64,000 nt of DNA from Lasiodiplodia sp. COLG20. Taxonomy: Eukaryota > Ascomycota > Dothideomycetes > Botryosphaeriales > Botryosphaeriaceae. Shown in pieces: positions 22,607 to 35,996 of this stretch. How positions within the stretch are numbered: the first letter of the stretch is position 1; each line of letters begins with the position of its first letter. Made by a program: the position numbers and the translations under genes. Location of the stretch: assembly GCA_009801085.1 (NCBI GenBank), contig VNWV01000007.1, positions 1,736,001 to 1,800,000 on the forward strand, in the 5' to 3' direction. The notes under the pieces are model-generated. The model did no database searches and was not told where the DNA came from. It saw nothing but the letters and a program-made list of their open reading frames with translations.

Positions 22607-23333
22607 TCAAGCTATGGGTCTGGTATCTCAGCTGGGTGTCGTTGAGTGTGGGCAGAAGTGTACATAGATATGACTTAATGAGATGAGATTGTATGAGGCT
22701 TTCTTTGAAATTTTCAATATCAGGCGATACCATGGTGGAATATGGAAGGCTAAAGAATTTGTGATAGGGTGCTGGAATTAATTGGAAGCACCTAGTCTGT
22801 CTACCGCACGTGCACAGGTCGCTCCTTCCTTTCACTGACTTCCATTGCCCAGGCGACCACAAAGGGTACCACAAAGGGTATAGCGTAGTAAGTATGGCCT
22901 ACTTAAACCCTTCGTCCTCGAAGCTTCCTCCATTCCTCTTCCTTTCCTCTCCGTGGGCACGGCGATGATTACAATGTCACAAAAAGTACCGCGGATGGTT
23001 TTGGCTTCTGGCACTTAACCAATGCGCGCATACGAACAGTTACTTCTGAGCCATCTTCTGCCCTGCACTGCTTACCAGTCGCATGCACGACTTCCCTTCT
23101 TCCCTCGCTCACTCTCATCGATCAAAACAATGATTTTACTGCACCTTACCGATCCCGCTGTAGATAGAGGCATAGCCGCCCTGTGTCACTTCGACATTCA
23201 AAATGAATTCTTTCTCGATCTTCTTGATGCTTTATTCAATCTCTACTGTGCCTGAAGCTGACTGACGCGCATCACGACGGCTTCACCGACCAAAGTGTGT
23301 ACCTACACCCCCGAACCCGATTTCGGCACCCTC
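22607..23333. other. Convergent intergenic region
   Basis: Between the stops of the GH1 gene (+) and the beta-lactamase-like gene (-). A short direct duplication (CACAAAGGGTA twice near 22858-22880) is present. No gene is supported. Confidence 0.5.
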
Positions 23334-24689
23334 CTAAAGCTTCTGCTCGCGCTCGACGCCGTACCTCTTGTACATCTCCCTCGCGTACAGCTCCTGCATC
23401 TCGACCGTCTTCGGGTCGGCAGGCGGGAAGAGCTGGCTCGCGTACAAGACGGCCAGACCGGCCTTCCGATCGACCCACCAGTTCACGTTGGGCAAGCCGG
23501 ACCACAGCATGGTGCCGGCGCGGGTCCAGCCGGGGACGTCGTCGGTGACGAGCAAGCCGGCGAGGCCCCAGTCGATGCCGGTCTCGGGCGCGTAGCCGGC
23601 GGCGGGCACGGTGCGGCTCTCGGCGGGGGCCTTCATGATGACGTTCAGCGAGGCGCGGGCGGCGGGGTCGAGGTGCGGGCTGAAGAGGCGGTCGAGCGAG
23701 GCGCGCTTGAGCAGGCGCTCGTCGCCGTCGTCGGCCAGCAGCAGCGCGTGTATGAACTTGAACAGCTCGCGCGCGGTCGTGTAGACGCCCTGGCCGCCGA
23801 GGTCGTCGACCATGTCCGGGAAGAGGAAGGGCGAGCGCATGTGCACGCACTTCGCGTCAGGCTGCGGCCGCCCGCTCAGGTCCGTCATGCGCGCCTCTAG
23901 GTCCGGCCGCGAGCGCAGGTGGAACGTCATGTCCTTGATGCCCAGCGGCGCCCACAGGTGCTGCTGCATGTACGCCTCCAGCCGCGTGCCCGTCGCGCGC
24001 TCGACCAGCTTGCCCGCCCAGTCGGTGCTCGCGCCGTACATCCACGCCGTGCCCGGCTCGAACAGGAGCGGGTACGTGAAGCGCTCCTCGACCGTCTTGC
24101 CGCCGGGCTTGGTGCCGCTGGCTTTGCGCCACGCCATGAGGATCGGGTGCATCTCGTCGTAGCCAATGCCGGACGAGTGCGTGAGGAGGTGTCTGCTCGG
24201 TTTGATCAGTCCTTTCTCGTCGGTGAAGTTTCAAAGTCAGTGACTAACCTCAGCGTGATTGGCGTGGGGTTCTTCCTCGTTTTGACGTTGCCGTTGTCGT
24301 CGATGCCCTCGATGATTTCCAGGTCACGGAGCTCAGGAAGAAGGTCGTAGACAGGAGCTTCGAGAGAGAGCTGACCGCGCTCGACGCACTGCATGGCAGC
24401 GACGCTGGTCATGGCTTTGGTGCAAGACGCAACCCACATCACAGCGTCCGCGTCCAAAGGGCTCTGGTCGCCGCCCTCAAGCAGAGAGCGTTTACCGAAT
24501 ACCCATTCATATTTGAAGCTACCTGTGACCAGTAAGTCAGCTGTAGGGTTACATAGAAGGGAAAAAAGATATTTGAAAATATTCAAAACACCATCGTCAC
24601 ATACCGTCCTTGTTGGAAGATATCAGGACGGCATTAGGGAGATCGTTAGCCTGGCAGGCCTGTTCAAGCTTTTCTTCAAAAGATGCCAT
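23334..24689 (-). CDS. Beta-lactamase/transpeptidase-like serine hydrolase
   Basis: Class C beta-lactamase-fold hydrolase, cytosolic as far as can be seen (no signal peptide). Exons on the minus strand are 24605-24689, 24249-24522 and 23334-24192, giving 405 residues. The active-site S61-x-x-K64 is in WVASCTKAM, the tyrosine motif is Y172-G-A-S in WMYGASTDW, and HLLTHSSGIGYDE is the usual block between them. Fungal members include esterases and LovD-like acyltransferases; no polyketide synthase or other cluster gene is near, so the substrate stays unknown. The last exon is strongly G/C-rich, which produces long open frames on the opposite strand. Confidence 0.88.
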
Positions 24690-27600
24690 TGGAATCCTCT
24701 ATGCTTTGTCCTTACTGAGATTGGATATGGTGGGTAGTGGGCCGAGCGAAGAGAGAAGTATTTATCCTAAGCGCTGCCTGGAGGCTGAAATCCTACAACA
24801 GGGATTCGAAGACGCTACGTATGTATGGAGGCCATGCAATGAGGTAACGTATGGACAAGTAGTGGCAGCTATAGCCTGAGGAGGCTACGTATGTTTAAGT
24901 ATCAGGCAACGAAAATCCGAGGAGGCGCCATGCCCCGCAGCCTCGGCTCACCATCCCTGCAGACCCTTGCGCCCCTCTTTTTACCGCCTTTGGCATGAGC
25001 TGCTGTCAAGATGATTCAGATTGTTCCATCTCCGACCGAGCCGGTCCGGCTGACGAAGACTAGCAACTGAGTCACTCTGAGCAATCGGGAAGCGCCCACA
25101 GCATGTTTCTCCTGAGCCGTGCACCTGTGCCGGCAACGACTTCTGCGAAGCTGTAAGCAGGATCGCAAAGCTTACCACACGAACAGCGTCGTCCCCTTGC
25201 ATATACATCGCGTGGGGGCCAGGATATATGGGAGGCGGCTCCATTTATCCTTGTAACTTGCTATCAACACCATGCGGAACAAGCGTGTAGATCCACGAAT
25301 ATTATTTATTTTTGTTTGGTTCGCTTTAAACCGTTGGGCCTTACCTGCCAAAGACTGCTAAAGCATCGTCTAATAGCCACTATAGGCTTTGACTACTCGC
25401 TCATGCTACGCAGTGAAAGAGGGTTGTCATTGGGCGAGATATTCGAAATCTTAAGCCCCCCCATCTCTGTGTTGATCGGCGACTCCTTTTGTCTTGTGAA
25501 ATCGTTTGACAGAACGTACATGGCCTGAGACTCCTGTCTTTGACCTGTAGCTATTGTTAACGTTTAAAGGAGGTGTGTTAAGATGCGGTTAAAGCTTGTT
25601 TCCAGAACATTTCGGAATTCGGGAGCTATCTGCATCAGAATGGAAATGATGTGCAAGGTTTGTAAACGGGTAAGATAAGAGCAATAAAGCATGCCACCTG
25701 TCATACGAAGCATGATTGGTTGCGGCGCAAACATCATGTAAAGGAAATTTCTGTCGACGTTTGAAGTTGGCGGACGAACCTATCGCAACATCCCTTGCGC
25801 GATGGTGTCATTTGTACCCGTCTCCAATCCATGCATGGTGGCAACGCCCACGCTACGAAGCACGGGAAGAATACCTTCCCATCGCCGACACAAGCCTTGA
25901 TGAATGAGCAGAAACACTCTCCATTCCACAGAAAAGAGCGTCGACGCCATCACGAGCGCTCAAGCCTCCGGTGGCGCCAGCCGCATGAATCCACGCCCCA
26001 AAAGAGGCAGCTAAGGAGCCTACGACTCAAGTATCCCCACGGACCAGCCCGTACCTACCTCCGACCGAACATGCTTAAATATAAGATTGGCAAGAAAGTC
26101 CGGCTACACAACACCCTTGCGGAAAGGCTGCCAAAAGAAGCCCACTCCCAACCCACCGGTACGAAAACGGTGGATTGGGACTCATCCCCACGACCGGATA
26201 GCCGGCGCCGTCTGAAACAGATACTTTTTCCTCTTCACGGCCTGCAGACACGGATACACGAGCGAAAGAGGGGTCTCCTTCCGCTCTCCCGCTCCGCTCT
26301 TCCTCCGCTCCGTCCAGCAGGACATACATTTTACGCACCCATTCACTTATCCTTGTGCGCATCATCGTACGCCCATCGACGCCCCCTCTTGCTCCGCTAG
26401 ACGAGCGGAGCGGAGCGGAGAACAAGGATGATGTCTTGCACGAACCTGAACAGCAGCGTGACAAAGCTTTGACGCCACGGCGTCTGCTTCTCGGATATGG
26501 TGCGCAATCAGCCCGTTGCCTTCGGACGTCTCTCCGAGTAGGTTGCCTTGGGATAAGGTAAGATACGAGGAGCCACACAACACTGTCTCTCTTTTCATGG
26601 CGACAAGCTGGTTGCACCCGTTCTCTGGAAGGGTGGACCTCCCGCTCTTCTCTTTGAGCGGAATAAAAGAAAGGGAGCGAATTGGGCGGGTCCTCGAAGC
26701 GCTGAAGCACGTCTTGCTTGCCGACGTTCCGCGGATATGAAGTCTGTGCGAAAAATTTAGAAGCGAGCCACATCTGTTTCTATTCCGGCGCACGATCAGT
26801 CGACCGGCAGACCAAACGAGTTGCGAATCTTACTGGCGAGGATAAATGCGTCGTTCATGTGTTTGCTGTATGGCAGGATAAAAGCACGCACAGTGCTGTT
26901 CAGGTGGGTGGGATGGCGCCATCGTGGTTGCGCGCCGGCTAAGTCGGCACGCCCCGAGCCGGGTGGAACGGCACGCGGGCAGGAAGGGAAGAAGGTGCGC
27001 GACCGCGGCTATCACGGATGGCCCAATGTGGGACGGTTTAGCTTAAAACAAGATAAAACTCGCCTACTGGAAGTCATGCGTCCGATGCGGAGAGAATGAG
27101 GGCGTGGCTTGCAGGAGTTTCCGAAAAATAACCTCCGATCGCACCGTCACACAGACCATAACCTTATGTCAACGTTCGTTGCTGTTTGTTCGCGATGCTT
27201 GGCGACTGGGGTGGTTGGTGTTGTTTGGATTTGCCCAAGGGTCGATGTTTGTCTCGCTAATACCCGCCCGCCGACTCAGGAAGGGGCTCGGCAGATGGCC
27301 TAAAGGCACATCCTTCCCCAAGAAAGCGTGCTGGCTCGTCTGCGAGAAGCTTGCCTGGTCCCTGTTTAGGATCGTCCGTCAAAGTTCATCTGCGTCTCGC
27401 CTTGGTCCATCTTGGCTTCAAACGTCGCTCCGGCCCACTCTAGTTGATCCGGGTCGATAGCAACTCAAGCCAAAAACTGAACCATTACTGATACATCAGC
27501 GGACCTGCTGGTACCGGATTCGATATCTTCACGGAGACACAAAATAATAATGAGGGCACACAAGAAGTTTTTTGCAAAAGTAGGTCAAGTTCCTATTTTT

Positions 27601-27726
27601 GGAGACAAGTTTATAATATACAACGAAGACCAAAGCCCACTTCCTCCGTCCAGGAAACTCGAAACACCTTCCCGTCTCGCTGGATCCCTCCTAATGAAAA
27701 AGCGCGTGTAGTGGCGAAGATGGCGT
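24690..27726. other. Gene-poor 3-kb region
   Basis: Lies between the start of the beta-lactamase-like gene (24689, -) and the stop of the pectate lyase (27727, -). Open frames near 25.8-26.8 kb on both strands are low-complexity and match nothing I recognise. A G/C-rich imperfect inverted motif (CCGCTC / GAGCGG repeats) spans about 26280-26420. No tRNA, transposon end or splice-supported exon was found. Confidence 0.45.
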
Positions 27727-28538
27727 CTAGCACTCGGGGAGAGGGTCGGAGTAGATGCAGGCATCCGAGACACCGGAGGAGATCTCCTCGGGCTCGTCGC
27801 CAGTGTCGTTGCCCTCGTACTCGACGCAGATGTCCGAGACATCGGTGGCGCAGGTGTCGGTGATGGTGGCAGCTGTGGGATTGTGTTAGGAGCCGGTGAC
27901 CCAGACGAGGAAAAGGGGGACTTACTGTCGCCGTAGTTGGAGTTGATGCCGGTAAGGACCTTGCCGGAGGAGGCGCTGACGTTGCTGACGGTGACCTTGC
28001 GCTCGCCCATCTCGTCGCAGTTGCCGCAAGAGCGGTAGAGCTTGCCGAAGTCGACGACGGTGAAGCCGTCGATGCTGACGGAGCCGACACCGTTGTGCTG
28101 GATGACCTTGTCCTCAGCACCGGTGGCACCACCGCCCGAGACGGTAGCGTCACCGTCGCCCTTCAGGGAGAGAGCGTCCTCGCAGACGGCCTCCCACCAG
28201 ACGTTCTCGATGGTGCAGGAGCCTTCGCAGTGAACACCCTCGATCTGGTCGGAACCAATGATGGCGTTCTTGAGCGTGGCACCATCCTTGAGGATGAAGA
28301 CGGCGTCCGAGTCGCCACCCTCATCCTGACCAGTGCAGGAAACACCACGGCCGTAGGTCTTGTAGCCACCGTCGAACTCGCCGTCAATCTCCTCAGCCGC
28401 GTCGTAGGTGACGGAGCCCTGAGAGTCGGGGATGGGGAAGTCGGCACGGCGGACGAGGTTCCTGCCGAAGGTCTTGGTCTGCGCAGCAGAGACGACGCCG
28501 GAGGCGGCGAGGAGAGGGAGAAGAGTCTTGGACAACAT
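27727..28538 (-). CDS. Pectate lyase, polysaccharide lyase family 3
   Basis: Secreted pectate lyase cleaving demethylated pectin by beta-elimination. Exons 27926-28538 and 27727-27872 on the minus strand give 252 residues, the usual PL3 size. A signal peptide ([19 protein letters not shown]) is followed by the PL3 core: [60 protein letters not shown] and [13 protein letters not shown] 28538 is chosen because it opens the signal peptide; an earlier in-frame ATG exists at 28772 but would add 78 residues without similarity. The 53-bp intron splits [19 protein letters not shown] lies 139 bp upstream. Such genes usually respond to pectin or plant contact, which cannot be read from the sequence here. 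Confidence 0.93.
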
Positions 28539-28676
28539 TTTTGCAGTGGTGGTGAAGTGAACGATCACAGATCTGTTCGATTGGACTTTGGGAAAAGAGT
28601 GGAAGTATGTGAACGAAAGGAAGTGCAGGATGCTTGCCTGGAGAAAGAAGTGTCTGGCAACCGGCCTGCGTTCGTC

Positions 28677-28682
28677 TTTATA
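28677..28682 (-). promoter_or_regulatory. TATA box of the pectate lyase
   Basis: TATAAA on the minus strand, 139 bp before the ATG at 28538. A motif match with plausible spacing. Confidence 0.4.
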
Positions 28683-31005
28683 CACCTGCTGGCCCAGGGC
28701 ATCCTCCTCCTGGCTCTCATGATACAAGGGCGGCTCGACACTCGACCAGGCTGGGATTACGTGGTCCACCAAACAAAACGGAGCTCGGTGGTCCCCGAAG
28801 AAGAAACGACTATGCCCTACGGGCAGCCCAATCTATTTTCACTTGGCAATGTGGAGCATAGATGAAACTTCACAGCAGTCTCTCTGGCAGGAATGGAGCA
28901 GACGCGGCCAGGCATCGCCTCCGCATCGGCTAGCGAGAAAGTGATTGCCGAGCAGGGAGCCGCCGCTTGGACGAATGCCCGATCACTGTTGGCGCATGCA
29001 GTGGAAACGATCTGCAGTGGGTTTTGCTGGACGCGGCAGTGTTCCCAGGCTGTCGATGCCGGGGGGAGCGCCAAATCCAGTGGAGGGGCGGCAGCATCAG
29101 GCACGGCGGGTCGCTCAGTGGTGCTGGACGGGCGACTGAGCCGCATCTACCTCACACGCAGCAAGCGCCGTCACACAGACTGCGGAGAGAAGATGACGTC
29201 CGGGCGTCCATTGCGCGTCCTCTGGGGAGCTGGCGGTGTTGTGGCGTCGCGGCCGAGCGTTGGTGGAAATTTCTCAGGCGGGATGGTGACGCTGCTGGTG
29301 CTTGAAACGGCGCCAAGCCCAACGTCCCGCCGGCGAACACGCTGCAAGGCGGCTTGGCTGCTTGGCGCCGTCGGCAACTGTGTACTTGAAACTAAGCGAC
29401 ATGCACTGTCGGTAGACGCGCCTGCGTCTCTGCTCCCGCGCCGACGCTCCCCCGTCCCGCCGCGCACTCCCTGTTTCAACTCGCGCGGAGTGCCAAGCCT
29501 ATTGCTGTCGTTGCTATTCATCTGTCGACGCGCCCGGTGTCTTTGGCGGCCTGCTACCTTATGCTCTTCCATCGAAGATCCCCAGCCTATTTCACCGCTT
29601 TCGGTATTCAGAGTCTTGGGCGTTGCGCAATTCGGCGCTTTCTCCGAACAGCGAGCATCCGGAGATAACCGCCAGCAAGAAACCCTCAGGAGAGATCATC
29701 AGCACAACATCCTCCTTGAGTCCGGCCAAATGCTCCCATGTGTGAATCCCTCAGGCCTCCCGGTCGAAGAGCTCTCTTTGCGTGCTAGCCCGTCAGGCCT
29801 TCCATTGACATGCAGCACAGCGCTGGCTCGCTCCGGATTCCTGTATTTGCTGTAACTGTCTCTATGTCCGTCTGTTTCACCGATCCTATCCCATGGCGGC
29901 CTGCTGTTTTGACCGACGCCATGTCTGGAAGCTGCGTCATCCTGCGGTCAAGGCGTCAAGGAAAAGTTCTTCCACCGTTCATCGGCGTCGGCTACTTCAA
30001 CTTCCGCCGTCTCCCACCATGCCGTTGGCGATCAGCATCTCGAGTAAGTTTGAGGGTGTGCTGGTTAAGTCGAACCGAGCCGTCGACTGCTCCCTCGGCC
30101 TCGTGACTGTCTCCTTTCCCTACTCCGAGCCCGTTCCGATGTGTAAATCGCAAATCCGAGCACTAGATCTGCCCCCGAAGAAAAGGAGTGGGTCTGTACT
30201 CCTAAATTGGGTACCATTCAAGTCCAAGGAAGACGTTTGCAAGGGAATTGCCCCCTTTCCCTCAACTTCAAGACACAGAGAGGTCTACTATTCTCTCGAG
30301 GGAGCAGCCTTTCGGGGTTGGGCTAGGTTATCCAAACTAGATGGGAATGTCTTCAAGCCTAAGCGTTCGATTGCCGCTGTACACTGTACAACAAAACTAG
30401 GATGTGCGGTATCCACCATTCGCCCGACCGATCTTCTACACCCACGGGCCAACTAGTTTCCGTCGTTAAGATCACTGGATTCCGCTCGCGGTCCGACACT
30501 CCGACAACGGTCGTACAGCTCACATTGATGACTTCTGTTATTTCCTGCTGAAAGCCCAAATCCCTGAGGTATCACTTAGCGCCGTGAGCCCATAAAAACA
30601 TGTTCCACAACATCCAATCCTGCCAAAGCAGATCTACAACAAGCCCCGTGTTGCTTTAGGCTCAGTCTTACGATTTCTATCAAGCCAACTTCATTCTCAT
30701 AGTACTTCATATGCCATGTAAGCAGATGGTGTGTGAATGACGGCCAAATCGCCTAGCATTCTCAACTGTGATGGGCGACCATGTGGCGAAAGACGTCGAT
30801 AGGAAACCTAGTCATGGCAACTGCTTCATTCAGAGAGTCTCGGTCTAGCATTTCATCTGATGGGGAAGAATCTCTAATGATCCTCATCGCCATCCATGCC
30901 TGCTCCGTGTAAACGAGCGCCGATTCTGAGCGAATACTAAATAGTACCAAGGCGCAGACCAATGACTTGGAGAGCGATAATGCGGGGAAAGCGCTACCCA
31001 TTGTA

Positions 31006-31160
31006 CAGAGGAGTGCTGCAGCCGATGGCCAGCGCGAAAAATAGCAGGGCTCTAGAACATAGCGTAACTATTCCCAGCTCTGCCTTAGAAAGATCAACTA
31101 CCCATGATTGCATGAGCAAAAAACAAATCTACGCTAGCCATCGGCTGCGAGTGGGGACTG
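31006..31160. mobile_element. MITE family copy A (155 bp)
   Basis: Flanked by TA on both sides (31004-31005 and 31161-31162). The terminal inverted repeats read CAGAGGAGTGCTGCAGCCGA on the left and, reversed, CAGTCCCCACTCGCAGCCGA on the right, each followed by a GATGGC(C/T)AGCG core. It is a shortened relative of copies B and C and shares their internal CATGAGC(A/G)AAAAACAAAT sequence. The size, the lack of coding capacity and the TA duplication suit a non-autonomous Tc1/mariner-type element. Confidence 0.75.
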
Positions 31161-31761
31161 TAGCGAGAAATGGAAGAGCCGGATAATGGACGTGTGATGC
31201 TCTGTAGACAAAACCGGGAAGGTAGTGTCTCACCGTGGCAGTGGTAAAGCGGGTCGAAACACAGGCCCAGTCATTTGCGCATGTTGCTGTTCCCCCTGCC
31301 ATCCGGTATATGCTGGTGATAAATCTCCGCCAATAGCCTACGAGCTTATTGAGATGCCTTGTGCCGCGACGTAGAAACTCAAACAAGCTCAGCCTCAGGT
31401 GCACTTCCTGGCATAGTAGCTAGCCTCCATTTGCTTTACATGGAGGCAAGTTTCATGCGCGCCGCTACTGTTGCTGTGTTATGTTGAGTAGATTCCAGTG
31501 TCATGTAATGAAACTGGTGGACACGACGTCCGACCGAGGGGTTTGTAACGAAGAAAGACATGGTTAGAAGTCAAGAGCTGAGTGTTTTGGAGAGCAAGGT
31601 TGAGGAGCATGTAAGGGGTATCCAACCCCGTCTAGATATCTTGCTCTATCTCCGTCTACCGGATTGTATCAATGTCCACCATCTGTCCGATGTGCTCTCA
31701 CCCTCGTAGAATCATCATGCGTTTCCATGACCACGTTGTCCAGCGGCGCAGCGGCCTTCCC

Positions 31762-33075
<1,314 letters not shown>

Positions 33076-33274
33076 TACAAGCACGCTTACAGACTCACGA
33101 GAATTGGTCGATGAACTTCTGATTTGCTACCATCTCTTAGGTCTGCCAGATAAAGCTTTAGAAGCTAAAAGGCTTTTTTAAGTTGCTAGGGAGGCCTTTC
33201 GTGATGGCTTCCATGCAACACTAGAATGCTATCGCACTTCTACTTTTAGATGCCGATCCCAAAGTCCGCCGTCC

Positions 33275-35187
33275 TTAATCCTTGATTTCGTACGCCAGGC
33301 AGCCCATACGCTCCAGAATCCACCATAGCTTGAAAGGCCTCGGCTTTCCCAGTTCGCCCTTCTCCAACCTTGCCGTAGTCCTATCCCGAGCGTAATGCAC
33401 GATGGCGTCCTGCTGTGCGTTCGACAGGATGTGATGAGCACCGGCCGCTTGGACAAGGATATCCTTCCACACATGCTCGGGAATCTCTCCAAGCAGATCT
33501 GAGTCACGCTCGTAGCCATCTTCCTCTTCGATGGCAACATGAATGGACGTCTTTTGGGGTGCGGGCGTCCCAACAGGAGCAGGAAGGCTGGGCCATGACT
33601 CCACGTCCAACTGAGTGAACTCCGGAGTAGTCTCGGTAACTGCAAAGACAGGGTCACCATGAGCTGAGGGTGTAGCCACCATGCGAGAAGCGAAGAGGTG
33701 TGTCTGCATCATCTGCATGATCGGATCGGCTTTATCGACTATGGGCAGCGGAGAGTCCTCTCCTTGCTCATGGTTCAGCATGAGAACCTTTGCGTAGGTG
33801 AGCATCTTGACGGCACAGCGCCAGAGGTCAATACTGTCATAGCCTAGCCCCTCCAAGATGTTGCGCTGGATCTTCTTTCGGTAGTTCTCGATATCTAGGG
33901 CAATGGCGTGCTTCTTGCCGGGCTCTGCTACAGCATCTGAGCGCCTTCTATAAGCAAAAAGTCAGCAACGAACAGTAAAAGGTGACAACTGCAGGGAGAA
34001 GCATGGCATGATGTGAAGACGTACCGCAGACCCGAATTTGCCTGCTTAGCATCGACCATCACAAAAGAACCGACAGAGTCAGAGAGTCCAAAGTCGTCTA
34101 CAATACCCGTGAACGCTGAGCGCGAATCCTCTGCCTTTCCCAACAGACGGAGTCCAGTCTCCGTCAGGTTCTCATTTGGAAGGTAGACGAGGCCCCAGCA
34201 ATGGTTCCTTTGCCGGTACTCGTCGAGTTGAGCAGCTTGGGGCCCGGGCCTTAGAGGGCACATCAGTTGCTGGGGATAGAAGTGTCTTTCGATCATGTAG
34301 GAGAAGAAGAGTGCGCCAGCATCAGTCATGGCAGTGTCGCTGAGGATGATGTACGGGACCGCGCGAAGGCCCTCGCGACGCTTGAGCACAGTACCAGCAG
34401 ACATGCCATCATTGGCCGTTGGTGGATCATCTGTCGGCGACGTAATGCTGATGTCGCGAGCGCGGTTGGTGAGCTCGGCCACGTCGCTGTTGGAGTCAAT
34501 CCCGGACTCAAAACCATTCGCGTAGCCTCCGACATCCTCAAGCTGCGTCGGGTCAACAGGAGGCTGCTTTGAGTAGACTCTGTCAAGGATTTCAAATGGA
34601 CGTGGCCCATCAAGTTTGTTGCCGCTGAGATCAATGCGTCTTAGCAGGCGGCATCCACGGAAAGCCTTCAAGAACGATTCCCAGTTGTTTGCGTCCTCAT
34701 CCGTCTTGACACTGATGTTATTATCAGAGAGGTCGATGTCGACTAGCTCGAAACGGGCGAGCTCAACGACGTGAGCAAGAGCACGAAGAGAGGTGGTAGT
34801 AAGCCGATTGCCTCTGAGATGAAGCTCTTCAAGCTTGTTGGCAGAAACCCCACCATGCGTCTCCAAGGTTTCCTCAAGGCCTTCTATCATGGCCAAGCAA
34901 CCCTCATCGGTGAGGCTCTTGCCGTCAAGGTCGAGCATGAGAGGCGAAGGCTCCGGTCTTGGCGCGGCTTTCGCGAAGCAGTGCTTGGTTTGCTTTCGCT
35001 ATATGAGGTGAAGACAGTCAACCCAAAAGCCCATTTTGACACGAGCGGTTGCACTCACCAGGTCTTTGGCGACGATATGGCCCAATTTTGGACCCTCGGA
35101 CTTTCGCTGAAGCAGCTCATATATTAGCATCGTTCTTGGGCATCGGGTCAAGTTAGGAAAGCCCACATTCTTGTAGTTGAGCTTCAT
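33275..35187 (-). CDS. Leucine-rich-repeat protein
   Basis: Three exons on the minus strand (35059-35187, 34025-34998, 33275-33947) give 591 residues with all phases consistent. Residues about 60-180 hold ribonuclease-inhibitor-like LRRs (MLDLDGKSLTDEGCLAMI, LEELHLRGNRLTTTSLRAL, LVDIDLSDNNISV, LLRRIDLSGNKLDG). A further repeat pair follows near residues 250-320 (AVPYIILSDTAMTDAGALFF, WGLVYLPNENLTETGLRLL). The C-terminal 220 residues lack repeats. There is no signal peptide or membrane span, so a cytosolic or nuclear scaffold is likely. I do not recognise a named orthologue. MITE C lies upstream of its start codon and MITE B downstream of its stop. Confidence 0.82.
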
Positions 35188-35996
35188 GGTGCAGGTTCGC
35201 GCAAGCCAGAGACTGCGCGACACCCAAAGCGTTTGAAAGGAAAGAGCGGGCGGTGCAGGAGTTGGAGCGAGGTGGTGCGCAGTGTTTGCGGTGGAGTGTC
35301 GGAAGAAGAAGGAGGAAGTGGGTCGTTGTTGCTAAGAAGGGTCTTGCCGCGCAGCAGGTGCAGAGCAGTGAATGAACACAGAACGCCCGGCTGAGATGCA
35401 ATGACCTCATCACGTCTATTGCCTACCACCCGCTATACTACTGCGTTATGATACCGCGGATAGTGGCCGCCATGTCGGCATCCAAACCTGTTTTGTAGCC
35501 TGACTTCCACGGGCGTTTGCATCGTTCTTTATAGCCCGCTGCAACGCTGCGGCACGTTCGCTAACTGTCTCCGAGAACCTTCCTGCTTCCAAGATCATGC
35601 CACACTAGCCTTGCAGTGACGAAGCGACATTGAGTTGACCGGCTGCGAATGATAATGGGAACTACCGACGCGCCTGACAGGCGCCGCGACGCTTTGCGGT
35701 GGCGGCTGAAGAAAGCATTGGCCTTTGCCGGGTGTACAGTCCCCTCTCGCAGCCGATGGCTAGCGTGGATTTGTTTTTCGCTCATGTCATGGGTAGTGGA
35801 AGCTCTCGTCCGGACGAAAATGTAGAATTATAATTCTACATACACATCCGGACGATAGCTTCAGCTACCTACACATGTTATTTTTCTGAGAACGAGTTGA
35901 GGCATAGTTACGCCTGGGGCCTTGCCGTTCTTCACGCTAGCCATCGGCTGCGAGAGGGGACTGTATGTCTTAAATCTGCGGATTGCATGTCTCGTT
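35188..35996. other. LRR gene upstream region with MITE copy C
   Basis: From the LRR start codon to the CTU1 stop codon, both genes on the minus strand. MITE copy C fills 35737-35963. No other supported feature. Confidence 0.5.
35737..35963. mobile_element. MITE family copy C (227 bp), near-perfect termini
   Basis: Flanked by TA (35735-35736 and 35964-35965). The terminal repeats, CAGTCCCCTCTCGCAGCCGA followed by TGGCTAGCGTG(G/A)A, are identical over about 31 bp on both ends. The centre is a fold-back around TGTAGAATTATAATTCTACA with CGTCCGGACG / CATCCGGACG arms. The element ends 33 bp from the CTU1 stop codon, so it probably lies in that gene's 3' UTR or terminator. This is the best-preserved copy and perhaps the youngest. 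Confidence 0.9.

Larger units (their letters stand above)
28539..31761. other. Gene-poor 3.2-kb region with MITE copy A
   Basis: Upstream of the pectate lyase and downstream of the MDP1 stop codon. Long open frames at 28.9-29.9 and 29.9-30.5 kb lack any family resemblance and I do not call them genes. A 155-bp TA-flanked MITE lies at 31006-31160. No RNA gene is seen. Confidence 0.45.

Noticed and set aside
23295..23900. Plus-strand frame opposite the beta-lactamase-like gene
   Set aside because: Antisense product of G/C-rich codons; the minus-strand frame carries S-x-x-K and YGAS motifs.
26075..26773. 232-codon minus-strand frame
   Set aside because: Arg/Ser-rich low-complexity product with no motif, crossing the G/C-rich inverted motif.
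28893..29855. 320-codon plus-strand frame in the gene-poor region
   Set aside because: No motifs, no hydrophobic pattern and overlapping frames on the other strand. Probably chance in G/C-rich DNA.
29893..30456. 187-codon plus-strand frame
   Set aside because: No recognised family and no supporting splice or promoter context.
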